NCBI GenBank assembly: GCA_033961575.1
Contig: CM066727.1
Coordinates: forward strand, 1,450,001 to 1,514,000
Direction of reading: 5' to 3'
Source of the DNA: Aselliscus stoliczkanus
Taxonomy: Eukaryota > Chordata > Mammalia > Chiroptera > Hipposideridae
DNA length: 64,000 nucleotides
Part shown: positions 1 through 9,410 of the stretch, piece by piece
How positions within the stretch are numbered: the first letter of the stretch is position 1
Layout: each line of letters starts with the position of its first letter
Made by a program: the position numbers and the translations under genes
Notes under the pieces: model-generated
Database searches by the model: none
Told to the model about the DNA's origin: nothing
What the model saw: the letters and a program-made list of their open reading frames with translations, nothing else

Positions 1-214
1 CAAACACTCCCCTCAAGTCTAGTTCCAAACCTCGGATCTAGGTCCACACAGGAACCAGGGCAGACACCTAGACGGGGGCTGGGACAGCAGACAAGAGTGA
101 GACTTCGAGCCCATATATACCCCAAAGGGGAGGAGAAGAGAGTTACAATGTGTTAAACACACTAATTATTACCATTTTCTATTGATCGGAACTAACTTAT
201 CCCTCTCAAAAGTC

Positions 215-300
215 CACAGACGTGGGCAACATTGGCCCATTTTACAGATTACACGGCTGAGGCTCTGGGGTTCTAGACTGAAATACAAATGTCTTCAGAG
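215..300 (+). repeat. possible MIR fragment
   Basis: The stretch around 238-285 (CATTTTACAGATTACACGGC, then a GAGGCTCTGGGG-like run) resembles the MIR core phrase 'cattttacagatgaggaaac'. MIR is an ancient tRNA-derived SINE shared by all mammals. The match is short and diverged, no ends can be drawn, and chance similarity is possible. The rest of 1-760 shows no recognisable feature. Confidence 0.3.
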
Positions 301-764
301 CTCATGCTCTCCCTTCTCTAACCTGCTCCCTTCTGGACTGTGGGGGGAAATCAAGTCCATGAAGAGGAAGTGCACAGGTCAGCAACAGACTACCAGCTCC
401 CCCAGACCTGCTGTGTCTTACGGGGACCCATAGACTCTGGGCTTCACCGGGATGGGCTTCAGGAAAGCCTCTTGGGGCAAGTGGGTGTTGACCTTGAAAC
501 CTATGGGGTGAGAAGTTCTAAGGGGACTTTCAGGAGACAGTGGGAAAGCAAGAGTGAAAATGTTTGAATTGAGCAATTGTATTAAGTACCAACGTGTAAG
601 TAAGAGAATGAAAGGAATATTAAAATAATTTACAAAGTTAAATATATCTGAAAGAAATAGTGTGAGGAAAATGAGTTTTTTGTTTTTTTAAATCTAACCC
701 ATACTGGGGAAGCATTAAATAATCTTAAGCAAGTGGTCTCAGACTTAACATCTTTACTTTTTAA

Positions 765-885
765 TGTAATTTTAGGCAAGTCACTTAATTTCTTCATCTT
801 GTTTTCCTCATAAGTAACATGGTAGTAAATATGACAAAATGGAGTACATAATAAATACCTAGAACAGCATTTTGCTATTGAGTGT
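765..885 (+). repeat. MIR SINE fragment
   Basis: The order of phrases follows the MIR consensus. GGCAAGTCACTTAATTTCTT comes first, then a 'tttcctcataagtaa' segment, then a 'taataaatacctagaacag' segment. In MIR these correspond to the 'gggcaagttacttaacctct', 'cctcatctgtaaaatg' and 'cgcttagaacagtgcc' parts. It is a diverged partial copy in the plus orientation with no visible target-site duplication, as expected for its age. Confidence 0.65.
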
Positions 886-1509
886 GAAAACATGAAAACA
901 TTTTGTAAGCTAGTCTCAAACATTAGTTGTTTTTCTTGATAATCTTTCTGGTTGCAGGACACTATAGAAAAGTTGTAAGAAACAGAAATTAAAAAGGATT
1001 GAAAACCTCAGTCTTTGACATGTTGAGACTCCAGGGAAGAAAAACAAAGCAACAGATAAGATGTTTCCCATATGAATACAAGAAAGAAAATTCAGAATGA
1101 CCCTCAAAAATCTTTCAAAAGAGACTTCACAAGACGTAGCTCATGTTTTCAGGTACATGAAATTATCTCAAGACTATTGGTGTTTGTTATGTTATTCGTG
1201 AGGTGGTGTCAGTAGCAGGAAGTATTGTAAGTTTCAGCAGGGGGATTTTTCATTCTTCATGCCATTCTTCATCGTCTCTGCTCCTACAAATATTGATCTC
1301 ATTATGTCACAAGATGTATTTCAATGGCAAGGAAAATGTCATTTTTTTTCTTTCTTTATATTACAATGAAATTCCATTCTTTACTTAAATATATTTCCTG
1401 TCAATGCTTCTTTCTAGCTGGCTTCCTGTTCTTTCAGCATTTGTAAGCTCAATCCCATCTTCTGAAAAATTCTATTTTTGTGAAATGCTATAAGTCAGTC
1501 ATTTCACAT
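886..1509. other. unassigned intergenic sequence
   Basis: AT-rich sequence with no convincing coding frame, RNA gene or recognisable repeat. The short open frames here are of chance length. Confidence 0.5.
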
Positions 1510-1520
1510 CCATTTCTTTT

Positions 1521-1635
1521 ATTTATTTATTTATTTATTTTTGAGGGCAGTGTCCCTGGCCCTCACATGTGGGACCGAACCGGGGCCGCTGGCGTCCCCA
1601 GCCCGCACTTACCCACCGCGCCCCTCGGCCGGCCC
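1521..1635 (-). mobile_element. tRNA-derived SINE, short (head-only) form, antisense
   Basis: On the minus strand this reads as a tRNA-like head beginning GGGGCCGGCCGAG, with a B-box-like GGTTCGGTCCC (plus-strand positions 1571-1581), then 'gagggccagggacactgccctc' and an AAATAAAT tail. It is bounded by an 11-bp target-site duplication CCATTTCTTTT at 1510-1520 and 1636-1646, so both ends are defined. It shares its head with the elements at 18841-19273 and 49656-49785. It appears to be a pol III-type, LINE-mobilised retroposon. Its good conservation suggests a lineage-specific, fairly young family. Confidence 0.88.
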
Positions 1636-1646
1636 CCATTTCTTTT

Positions 1647-2849
1647 TTAACGATGCTGTTTTGGCTACAGACCATCATGCATAACATTGTTTTACAGGGA
1701 AATGAATCATTTCTGTTTTCTTTTTTCAGCATAAAGGAGTAGATGACTTCTTAAGTTTTCATGAAAGAATCCCATAAAATATTCGTCAAATAACCAAAAG
1801 TAGAAGATAGCTGAAAGTGACTCAATGGGTTTTTGGCTCCTTCAAAACAGACATTTTCTCCAGTAGATTTGTGTATGGGTGTCTGTGATTTTTTTTTCAC
1901 TGCAACATGAGCTGCTAAGCGACTATTTCAAGAGAATGGCTGACAATTCAGTGTGAAGTTGGGGGGATAGTATATACATCTGGACCTGACCAGCAGGTAA
2001 CACGGAAAAGCCCAGGACTGGGGGGCCTCCAGGAGAGTCACTGCGGTCAAAGAAGACAGAAAACATGCCCTACGCCCAGCTGTCATATGAGGTTATGTGT
2101 GACTGGACGTCTGTCATTGGCATCGCTGTGCAGTGTTCTCGGGTGCGAAAACATCACTGTTAATTTATCCATTTTGTTGTTGGCAGAGATTTTGATCTCT
2201 CTCCGTATGATTCAAACATGATGTTGCCATAAACGTCCTTTCGCGTGAGCCTGGTACACTCGTATGCGTCTAGCATGTGCACGTACCCAGTACACGTGTA
2301 CTCACTCACCTCGGATGTGTGCTCTGGGCTCCAGCCTGTGGGCAACCGAGTAAGCTCAAGAAGCAGGTACAGATTTATGCTCCTACAACTATGAAACCCG
2401 CAAAGAAGATACGAAAACAGAGTTATTTTCATGAAAGCTTGGGGTGTTTTTGGCAGCAAAATTAACCTAGGGCTTTTTGTGGCTTAGCTGTATCTCACTT
2501 AATATCAGCGTTGGTGTGTTTTACTGGAAAAATAGAAATACGTCTGATCGGGGGTGACTTTCCAGATGTTATATTCCTTACTATGTGTTAGTAACTTATG
2601 TACTATATGTGATATCATCATATTATGCGTTGTTATGCTATGTATGGAGGTTTATATGCAGCCACCCTGTGAAAGTGACCCTAAGTCTGTTGCCTTGGGT
2701 GCCCCATACATGCCCTCAGGTCATTTGAGAGAGACAGCGTGGTCCGTCCTCCTAAGCTGGGGCTTTGCTGTCCCTTACACTGGCCAGAAATACAATGTGG
2801 TTTTCCCAAGAACTGGTGACCCAGCCTTCTCACCTCTTACTGCTTTCAG
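1647..2849. other. unassigned intergenic sequence
   Basis: No coding gene, RNA gene or recognisable repeat seen. The 2160-2460 stretch has modest open frames on both strands but no homology that I recognise. Confidence 0.5.
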
Positions 2850-3190
2850 AGGAAGTGATTTTATTATTATTTTATTTTTGTTAGTTTCAGGTGTACACAG
2901 CAACATAATAGTTAGACATTCACACCACTCACAAAGTGGTAACCCCCCTCCCCCAATCTATTACCCCTCTGACATCTTATATAGCTGTTACAATTCCATT
3001 GACTATCTTCCTTATGCTGTACTCTATCTCTCTTGACTACATATATATGTATGTATTTAATTATAGTTGACATACAATATTATTTTATCTCTGTTTCAGT
3101 TGTACAGTGCAGTGGTCAGGCATCTGCACAGTTACAATGAATACTTTTGTTATTTAACTACTTTATTCTTTTCCTGTGTTTGTAGTGATG
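2850..3190 (-). mobile_element. L1 3' end fragment (antisense)
   Basis: Begins with a T-rich tract on the plus strand (the A-tail side of a minus-strand L1). It continues through 'gtttcaggtgtacac', 'acaaagtggtaacccccctc', 'ctattacccctctgacatc' and 'atagttgacatacaatatta'. The same phrases recur at 5885-6400 and 14765-15215. Only the 3'UTR is present, so this is a 5'-truncated LINE-1 copy of a type I associate with bats and related laurasiatherians. No coding sequence remains. Confidence 0.8.
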
Positions 3191-5884
3191 AGGATACCAT
3201 TTAACTATTTTAAATAAGTAAGAGGGTTGTTCTCCTCAATACATGTTGTATAAAGAAAAACAGACAGGGAAATAAGAAATACTTACCAACCTGCAAGCAA
3301 ACAATAATGATATGAAGCTGACATCATGGAAAGATTAAAATCAGGACTAAAATTAAGATACACATTCTATTAAAAAATGTGGTTTCTAAGACAATTTCAA
3401 AGGTGCTAAATAACTTGCGTACTCTCTATTTTTAAAGAGTACTGTTTTCCCTGGGTCCCCAGTAAACTATGATTTCCCCAGATGAAATAATGTTCCTTAT
3501 TCTGGAAAATGCATATTATTTTTAGGTTAAAAGTAATAAATAATATTTTCTCTGAGGCTATCCATGCATTCTTCAGGCTACTATAAAATCAGAGGAAAAA
3601 GGAAAATCAAAATTAGAATTCCAACTGACATATTTTTTAAAACTGAAAACTGATGTTTCCTAAAATTCAACTTGGTAAAAGAATTTTCCCTTCTTAGATC
3701 TTTTCCATCTGACAAGCTATGATTTAAGTACTCAAATGTTTTTTTAAATAACCAGTCTTCTTCTCTTTCAAACTCAAGGGACATGGCTAAGTCTTGGGGA
3801 AGACATGCCTTCTTGGGTTTGTCAGTCTGTCACCGTCAGCATTGATCCAGTCTCCTGAGCACATTCTCTTAGCCACAGGCGTGATTGTTGATGGTATGCT
3901 CTGGAAAATGATGGAAGAAAGAAATAACCCTGCTCTTAGAGTGGGAAGGGGATGTAGTATATTGCTTTAAATATTAGTGTACTGACTTCAATTGCTTCGA
4001 GGACCTATGCACACCCTACCTGAGATGTAAATATCTGTAGGTGTCAGTTTCTATGATAAGTAAGAGGCTGCTTTTGGTGCTGGTAGCTTGACCCTCACTT
4101 AGATTTTTCTTCCTAAACATTAACACCACTTCTCTGTGTCCTGGTACCACCTCTCAGCCATCTATCTCTACCTTTGTAGAATAAGTAGAGACTTGGTCTG
4201 TCCCATAGGCCTTACCTGCAGACTGGTTCTCCCTTCTGGAACAGACAGGCCAGAACTGCATCTCCATAAGCACGTCTTCTATGTGCTCAGAAGATACTGG
4301 GTTTTACCGACCTTTGGTCCTTGTGACAGTCATGCTCTGGAACACACCTGCATGCATGTCATGGGCTTTCATTTTCACTCTTCTCTTAGATTTCCTGCTG
4401 TGAACATTGGGGTAGCCTTGGCAAGAATCAATAAAAGTTCTCAAAAAGGAGCTGGCTAGAAAAGCCAAGACATAAATTGAAATATCAGGAGTGGTACCCT
4501 GCATTAAAACAAAGACTTGCCTGGCAGTGTCCTGCTCCCAGTGGGGACCCCAGAGCAAGCCAGAGATGAAACTCTGCTGCTGCCTTAGAAGGACAATAAT
4601 GGCGTAGGCACTCCCCCAGATGTGCAGCCACCCGTTGCTCAGGGGCCAGCTCCGACGCCAGTTCCTCTGCTCAGCTACCCTCAATCCACGGGACTACAGA
4701 GCTACAATCTGGGGGGCACGTTAGAGATCAAGGAGAATGATAAGGTTGCTGCATTATTTAAATCATGAGTCAGTAGCACTTTGTACGACATAACGTGCCA
4801 CAGAAAAGTAAACATAGGTAAGAGGTATTAAACGTGTCATTAACATTTCTGTTGAGTCATCATTCAGAAACTTGTGGTGTCTGAAAAGAATACTGTTTTT
4901 ATACACAATCAATTTTTCTGTGTTTTGACAGACAGAATCAATAGCTGCCAACTGCTCAGCGGTCCCAAACCACCAAACCACCAGCTCTCAGAAACCCTCT
5001 TGGTTCAAAATAATGGTTTTAACCCACGTGTTATGAATTCCTACTCTATATGCTGTCCCCACAGACACCAATATGCAGCACAGAGCTAGACTCTGCTTGG
5101 GACACGGGCCTCCACAGAAGAAGCCCCCACACTCCTCAGCTGTAATGGCCCGTGATGATTCTGATTCAGCAACGTGATTAGGGACCTTAAAAACTCACAG
5201 TTAATTACATTGGTATAATTGTCAGAGTTTAGCTTTAAAAATTCATCTTGTTTATATGGCTGAAAAATGATCCTTGAAAGAAGTTAGAATACTTCATTTG
5301 TTTTTTTAGTGCTTCCAAAACTCTCCCAAGAATATTATCCTGTTATTTAGGAAAATAATATGTTATATATAATGAATCTATACAAAAAAACAATATGTTA
5401 ATATACATAATGAGTCTGTACAAAAGTTATTTAGAGTCACAGCTTAAAGATGGTATTTTTATAGACTCATCTCCTATGATTTGAGTATAATGCGAATTAT
5501 AGGTCTACACTCATCACCCTGGTCAATTTTACTTCTGAGTTTTCCAGAGGTTAATGGATTTTGCTCAGAGCTATAAAATTACCTTGCTGATTTTTTTATA
5601 CTTCATTTAGAGATGGAACAATAGCCATAGTTCTCAGAAAGAAACTGGGTAAAAGCACATTAATTTCTAAGGAAATTTTAAAAGCTACTGTCTGTTTTTA
5701 AAAAGAAATTTGCATTCATTATTAACTACATTAGCAATAAATGACCATTATTAAAAATGATTATGATATACAAAGAACACTTTCATTTTTATCACAATGA
5801 AATTTTAGCTTCTTTTCAAAGCACCTCAATGTTAGAAGTGTCCGAGAGGACAAGCTGATTTTGAGTCAGTATGAAAGTTAATCC
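3191..5884. other. unassigned intergenic sequence
   Basis: AT-rich sequence with scattered short open frames (for example near 4136-4684) that overlap on opposite strands and have no recognisable domain. No RNA gene, splice-supported exon or clear repeat was recognised. Confidence 0.5.
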
Positions 5885-6501
5885 ATTCTTGCTTTATTAT
5901 TATTATTTTTTAAATTCTTTTATTGTGAAATAAACATTTAAAAAATAAATTAGTTTCAAGTGTACAACACAGTGCAATAGTTATGCTTTTTACCCCTCAA
6001 AGTGACAACCTCCCTCCCCCAGTTCGCCACCCCACACCTCCCCCACATATTATACACATCTATTACAATTCCTTTGACTCCCTTCCACTGTATAATCCAC
6101 ATACTATGACTATCTATATATTCAATTACAGTTGGCATACAATATTATACAACATCAGCTTCGGGTGTACAGTTCAGTGATCAAGACTCTATTCCATCCA
6201 TGAAGTGGTCTCCCTAACAAGACATGTGAACATCTGACACCCCACAAAATTTTTACAACATTGTGATATTCCCTGAACTGTGTTTCAAACCCCTGTGGCA
6301 ATATTGTAGTTGCCTATTTATGCTGTCTAATGCCTTCCCCTTCTCCCTTATCCCCACCCCCCTCCCAACTAGCCACCCTCAGTTTTTACTCTCTCTATAT
6401 GAGTCTGTTTCTGTTTATTTTGCTCGTTCATTCAGTTTATCAGATTCCACATATAAGTGAGATCATATGGTATTTGTCTTTCTCCAACTGACTTAGTTCA
6501 C
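5885..6501 (-). mobile_element. L1 3'UTR (antisense), left part
   Basis: Reads on the minus strand as L1 3'UTR. A segment like 'accatatgatctcacttata' precedes the polypurine tract (minus strand of about 6340-6400), followed by the 3' terminal phrases ending at the T/A-rich tract near 5890-5945. It appears to belong to the same minus-strand L1 as the relics up to 9410, because the sequence resumes on the far side of the small element at 6506-6622. No coding potential. Confidence 0.8.
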
Positions 6502-6505
6502 TTAA

Positions 6506-6622
6506 CACATTGTATGTGGGAAATGAGTAAACTCGTCATATAGCTTTTTATGCCCGATTACCAAATGTATGTGGGAAACGAGTAAACTCGTCATATAGCT
6601 TTTTATGCCCGCTTACAAAGTG
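6506..6622. mobile_element. piggyBac-like MITE, 117 bp, inserted in L1 3'UTR
   Basis: A 117-bp insert interrupts the L1 3'UTR between TTAA (6502-6505) and CTAA (6623-6626), i.e. a TTAA duplication with one substitution. The left end CACATTGTATGTGGG and the reverse complement of the right end CACTTTGTAAGCGGG match at 12 of 15 positions, forming terminal inverted repeats. The inside is a 55-bp direct duplication (6511-6565 and 6566-6620), and copy two holds the perfect palindrome ACGAGTAAACTCGT. TTAA targets and CAC..GGG-type ends are typical of piggyBac. It has no coding capacity, so it must have been moved by a transposase supplied elsewhere. Confidence 0.75.
6511..6620. repeat. 55-bp direct repeat, two copies, within the MITE
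   Basis: Two tandem copies (6511-6565, 6566-6620) both run from TGTATGTGGGAAA through GAGTAAACTCGTCATATAGC to TTTTTATGCCCG. They differ at a handful of positions, mainly near the 3' end. Each carries the GAGTAAACTC palindrome. Together they make up almost the whole 117-bp element. Confidence 0.9.
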
Positions 6623-6790
6623 CTAACATAATAGTCTCTTCACAACATTATCAATTACATCCCCAGAACTGCCCCCATATCCCTGAAGCAACATTGTAGT
6701 CACCCACCTTCGCTGTCCAAAACCTTCCCCCTCTCCCTCATCCCCACCTCCTCCCAGCCAGCAACCATCAGTTTTTCCTTTATATCTGCT
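6623..6790 (-). mobile_element. L1 3'UTR G-rich segment, duplicated copy
   Basis: After the MITE the L1 3'UTR resumes (CATAATAGTCTC). It then contains a second version of the polypyrimidine tract seen at about 6255-6400, with shared phrases such as 'ttccccctctccct' and 'atccccacc'. Either the 3'UTR was internally duplicated or two L1 pieces are joined here. At about 6786 it abuts directly on the ORF2 endonuclease relic, so the reverse transcriptase part of ORF2 is missing. Confidence 0.7.
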
Positions 6791-7400
6791 TGATAGGACT
6801 TCAATCTTCTTAAATTTACTGAGACTTGTTTTGTAGCCTAACATGTGGTCTATCTTGGAAAACGTCCCATGTGTATTTGAGAAGAATGTATATTCTGTTG
6901 TTTCAGGGTGAAGTGCTCTAAAAATATCAACGAAGTCCAGCTGGTCTAAAGTGTCATTTAAGGCCACTCTTTCCATGTTGATTTTCTGTCTAGAGGGTCT
7001 GTCCATTGGTGACAATGGGGTGTTGAAGTCCCCACTATGATAGTGTTACTGTTGATCTCTGTCTTTATGTCTGTCAAATTCTGTTTTATATATTTAGGAG
7101 CTCCTATGTTGGGTGCATAGATGTTTATTAGGGTTATAGTGCCCTTCTTTGTCTTTTATTGTAGTCTTTAGTTTAAAGTCTATTTTGTCCTAAATAAGTA
7201 CTGCTACTCCAGCTTTTTATTCTCATTTCCATTTGCATGAAATATCTTATTCCACCTGTAAACAGCATATGCATGGGTCCTATTTTCTTATCCACTCATC
7301 CACTCTCTGTCTTTTGATTGGAGCATTTAGCCCATTCACATTTAAAATGATCATTGATAAGTGCATATGTATTGCCATTTTGTTATTTGTATTCCTGGTC
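6786..7400 (-). pseudogene. LINE-1 ORF2 endonuclease-domain relic
   Basis: Minus-strand translation over about 6790-7015 gives the L1 ORF2p endonuclease C-terminal region, with recognisable words LNDTLDQLDFVDIFRALHP, EYTFFSNTHGTFSKIDHML and TSLSKFKKIEVL. Further upstream (7020-7400) the frame carries stops but still shows LNVNGLNAPIKRQRV and similar endonuclease N-terminal words. ORF2 normally encodes an endonuclease plus reverse transcriptase of about 1,270 residues. Here only the first 200 or so are represented, broken by stops, and the reverse transcriptase is deleted. Not functional. Confidence 0.88.
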
Positions 7401-7434
7401 TCTCTGGGTTAGCTTGTTTACCCCTTTCTTTTGT

Positions 7435-8303
7435 TTAAAAAAGCCCTTTTAACATTTCTTGCAATGCTGGCTTGGTGGTATTGAATTCCTTAAGCTTATT
7501 CTTTTCTGAGAAGCTCTTTATTTCTCCTTCAATTTTAAGTGATAGCCTTGCTGGGTAGAGCAATCTTGGTTGTAGGCCTTTATTTTGTGTCACTTTGAGT
7601 ATCTCCTGCCACTCCCTTCTGGCCTGCAGAGTTTCTGTAGACAAGTCAGCTGTTAGTCTAACAGGAGTTCCTTTGTATGTAACCTGCTGTCTTTCTCTTG
7701 CTGCCTCTAAGATTCTGTCTCTGTCTTTAACCTTTGCCATTTTAACTATGATGTGTCTTGGTGTGGACCTGTTTGGGTTCAGCTTGTTTGGAACCCTCTG
7801 CACTTCCTGGGCATGTATGTTGATTTCCTTCACCAAGGGTAGGGAAGTTTTCAGTCATTATTTTTTCAAGTACATTCTCGACCCCTTGCTTCTTCTCTTC
7901 TCCTTCTGGTATTCCTATGATGTGAGAGTTGTTATTATTCATGTTGTCCCATAAGACTTTTAAACTATTTTCATTGTTTTTTATTCTTTTGTCTTTTTGT
8001 TGTTCCAACTGGATGATTTCTGCTATTTTGTCTTCCAAATCGCTGATCCGATTCTCTACTTCATCTACTGGTGATTCCTTTGAGTGTGTTCTTCATTTCA
8101 GTTATTATATTCTTTAGTTCTAACTGGTTGTTTTTTATGATGTCTTTATCCTTCTTTATGTCCTCACTAAGTTTGTTAAACATTCTTATCATCAGTGTTC
8201 TAAACTCTGTCTCTGAAAGGTTGGCTCCCTCTGTTTCATTGAGTTCCATTTCTAGAGGTTTCTTCTGATCTTTTACTCGTGACATGTTTCTTTGTTTCCC
8301 CAT
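7435..8303 (-). pseudogene. LINE-1 ORF1 relic (frameshifted)
   Basis: Spread over three minus-strand frames. The N-terminal part starts with the likely ORF1 methionine at 8303 (MGKQRNMSRVKDQKKP) and runs to a stop near 8061. The coiled-coil/RRM part (about 8038-7830) has words such as EIIQLEQQKDKRIKNNENSL and IIGIPEGE. The C-terminal domain (about 7836-7435) has STPRHIIVKMAKVKDRDRIL and ends EMLKGLF before a stop. ORF1p is the RNA-binding trimeric chaperone of the L1 particle. The total length fits the family (about 290-340 aa), but two frameshifts, near 8050 and 7830, abolish it. Confidence 0.9.
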
Positions 8304-8520
8304 TCTGGCTGTCGCTCTGGGATTGCTTTGATGTATTAGATAGATCACCAGGAGAGCCCTGGCTGGATGACGCAGGCACACAGCTCACGGCCCAACACTC
8401 CCAGGAAAACTCCCCGTCTCAGCCTGTCCCAATCAGCCTCTCGCAGATCAGGCCGAGCAGCCCGACAACCAATCACCGGCCTGGCAACTCTGCAAGCGGA
8501 GTGCGGAGAGCGGGACCCGA

Positions 8521-8780
8521 GGCGGCTTGTGCACTCCCGCGTCTCAGTGAGCAGCCTATTGGAGCCAGAGCATGCCCACCAGGCGTTTCCCTGGCAACGC
8601 AGTATAAGCCGGGTGGAGGGTGGGATCCAAGGCAGCACGCGCACTTCCGGGTCTCAGTGAGCAGCCTGTTGGAGCCGGAGGGCACCCGCCCAGCGTTTCC
8701 CTGGCAACGCAGTATAAGCCGCGGGGAGGGCGGGGATCCAAGGCCGCATGCGCGCGCGCGCGCGCGCGCACTTCTGCGCC
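8521..8780 (-). repeat. about 110-bp tandem monomers in the L1 5'UTR
   Basis: Monomer 1 at 8521-8630 and monomer 2 at 8631-8741 align along their whole length. Shared phrases are GTCTCAGTGAGCAGCCT, TTGGAGCC, GCGTTTCCCTGGCAACGCAG and TATAAGCCG. A third, partial monomer starts at 8742 (GGCCGCATGCGC). Tandem promoter monomers of this kind are well known in mouse L1 5'UTRs. Here the array is short, with two full units and one part. Confidence 0.85.
8750..8769. repeat. (GC)10 alternating run
   Basis: Twenty bases of alternating G and C in the third, partial L1 5'UTR monomer. Such runs can adopt Z-DNA. The run is ten undecayed CpG-containing dinucleotides in a genome that normally loses CpG. Confidence 0.95.
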
Positions 8781-9410
8781 AATTCCACCAGACCAATGAG
8801 GTCCCGGACCTGACCCTCCGTGGGCGGGCCCAAGCCCGACAAAATGGCGCCCTCCCCACACCACTCGCGTGCAGGCTCCGCACCACGGGAACCACATTCC
8901 AAACACCTCCAGCCTCTGCACCAAAGGTGCTCAGCTCAGTCCGTCCCCGCAGGCTCCCGGCTCACACAGCCACTCCCTCCGCCGGGAACCAGGTAAGTGC
9001 TCACCGGCGAGCAAGCCCGGGCGCCGGCCCCACGGATTCTCCAGCCGCTCTCAGCCTCACCGAGCTGAGCAGAGAGTCCTCACTAACTTACTGCCGGCTG
9101 TCTTAGAACTCCTCTTCCCGGCAAAGGCGCTCTGGGCTGGTGAGCTTGGGGTGCGGCCGGAGGGTCTCCCCCAACCAGACAAGCTTCCCACGGCTGGGGC
9201 CTCCCTCACGGGGCTCGCCCTCTCTCGTCTCCGCCCGTCCCACCAGACCCGACGTGGCCTCCTCTTTAAGTTCTTCGTTTAGTGGTTCTGTTCCTCCAGT
9301 GTTCCGGGGACCTCCAGGGTTGAATGCTGTATAATTTCCTTGTAATTTTGGTGTGATCCTGGGAGGCAGTTAGCACAGCATCTGTCTATTCCGCTATTTT
9401 ACTGCAAGTC

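Larger units (their letters stand above)
8304..9410 (-). mobile_element. LINE-1 5'UTR (GC-rich promoter region), antisense
   Basis: Directly upstream of the ORF1 start on the minus strand. About 1.1 kb, very GC- and CpG-rich compared with its surroundings. The far end on the minus strand reads 'aaaatagcggaatagacag' near 9405, resembling the 'aagatggcggagtaggcag' start typical of mammalian L1 5'UTRs, so the element probably begins near 9410. It contains tandem monomers (8521-8780) and a (GC)10 run. L1 5'UTRs carry an internal pol II promoter. The open frames on both strands here are products of high GC, not genes. Confidence 0.8.

Noticed and set aside
2554..3036. 160-codon open frame
   Set aside because: Its second half lies in an antisense L1 3'UTR and the rest has no domain.
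8279..9334. GC-rich gene or CpG-island promoter with open frames up to 275 codons
   Set aside because: The region lies immediately upstream of ORF1 of a minus-strand L1 and has L1 5'UTR features. Open frames occur on both strands because of high GC.
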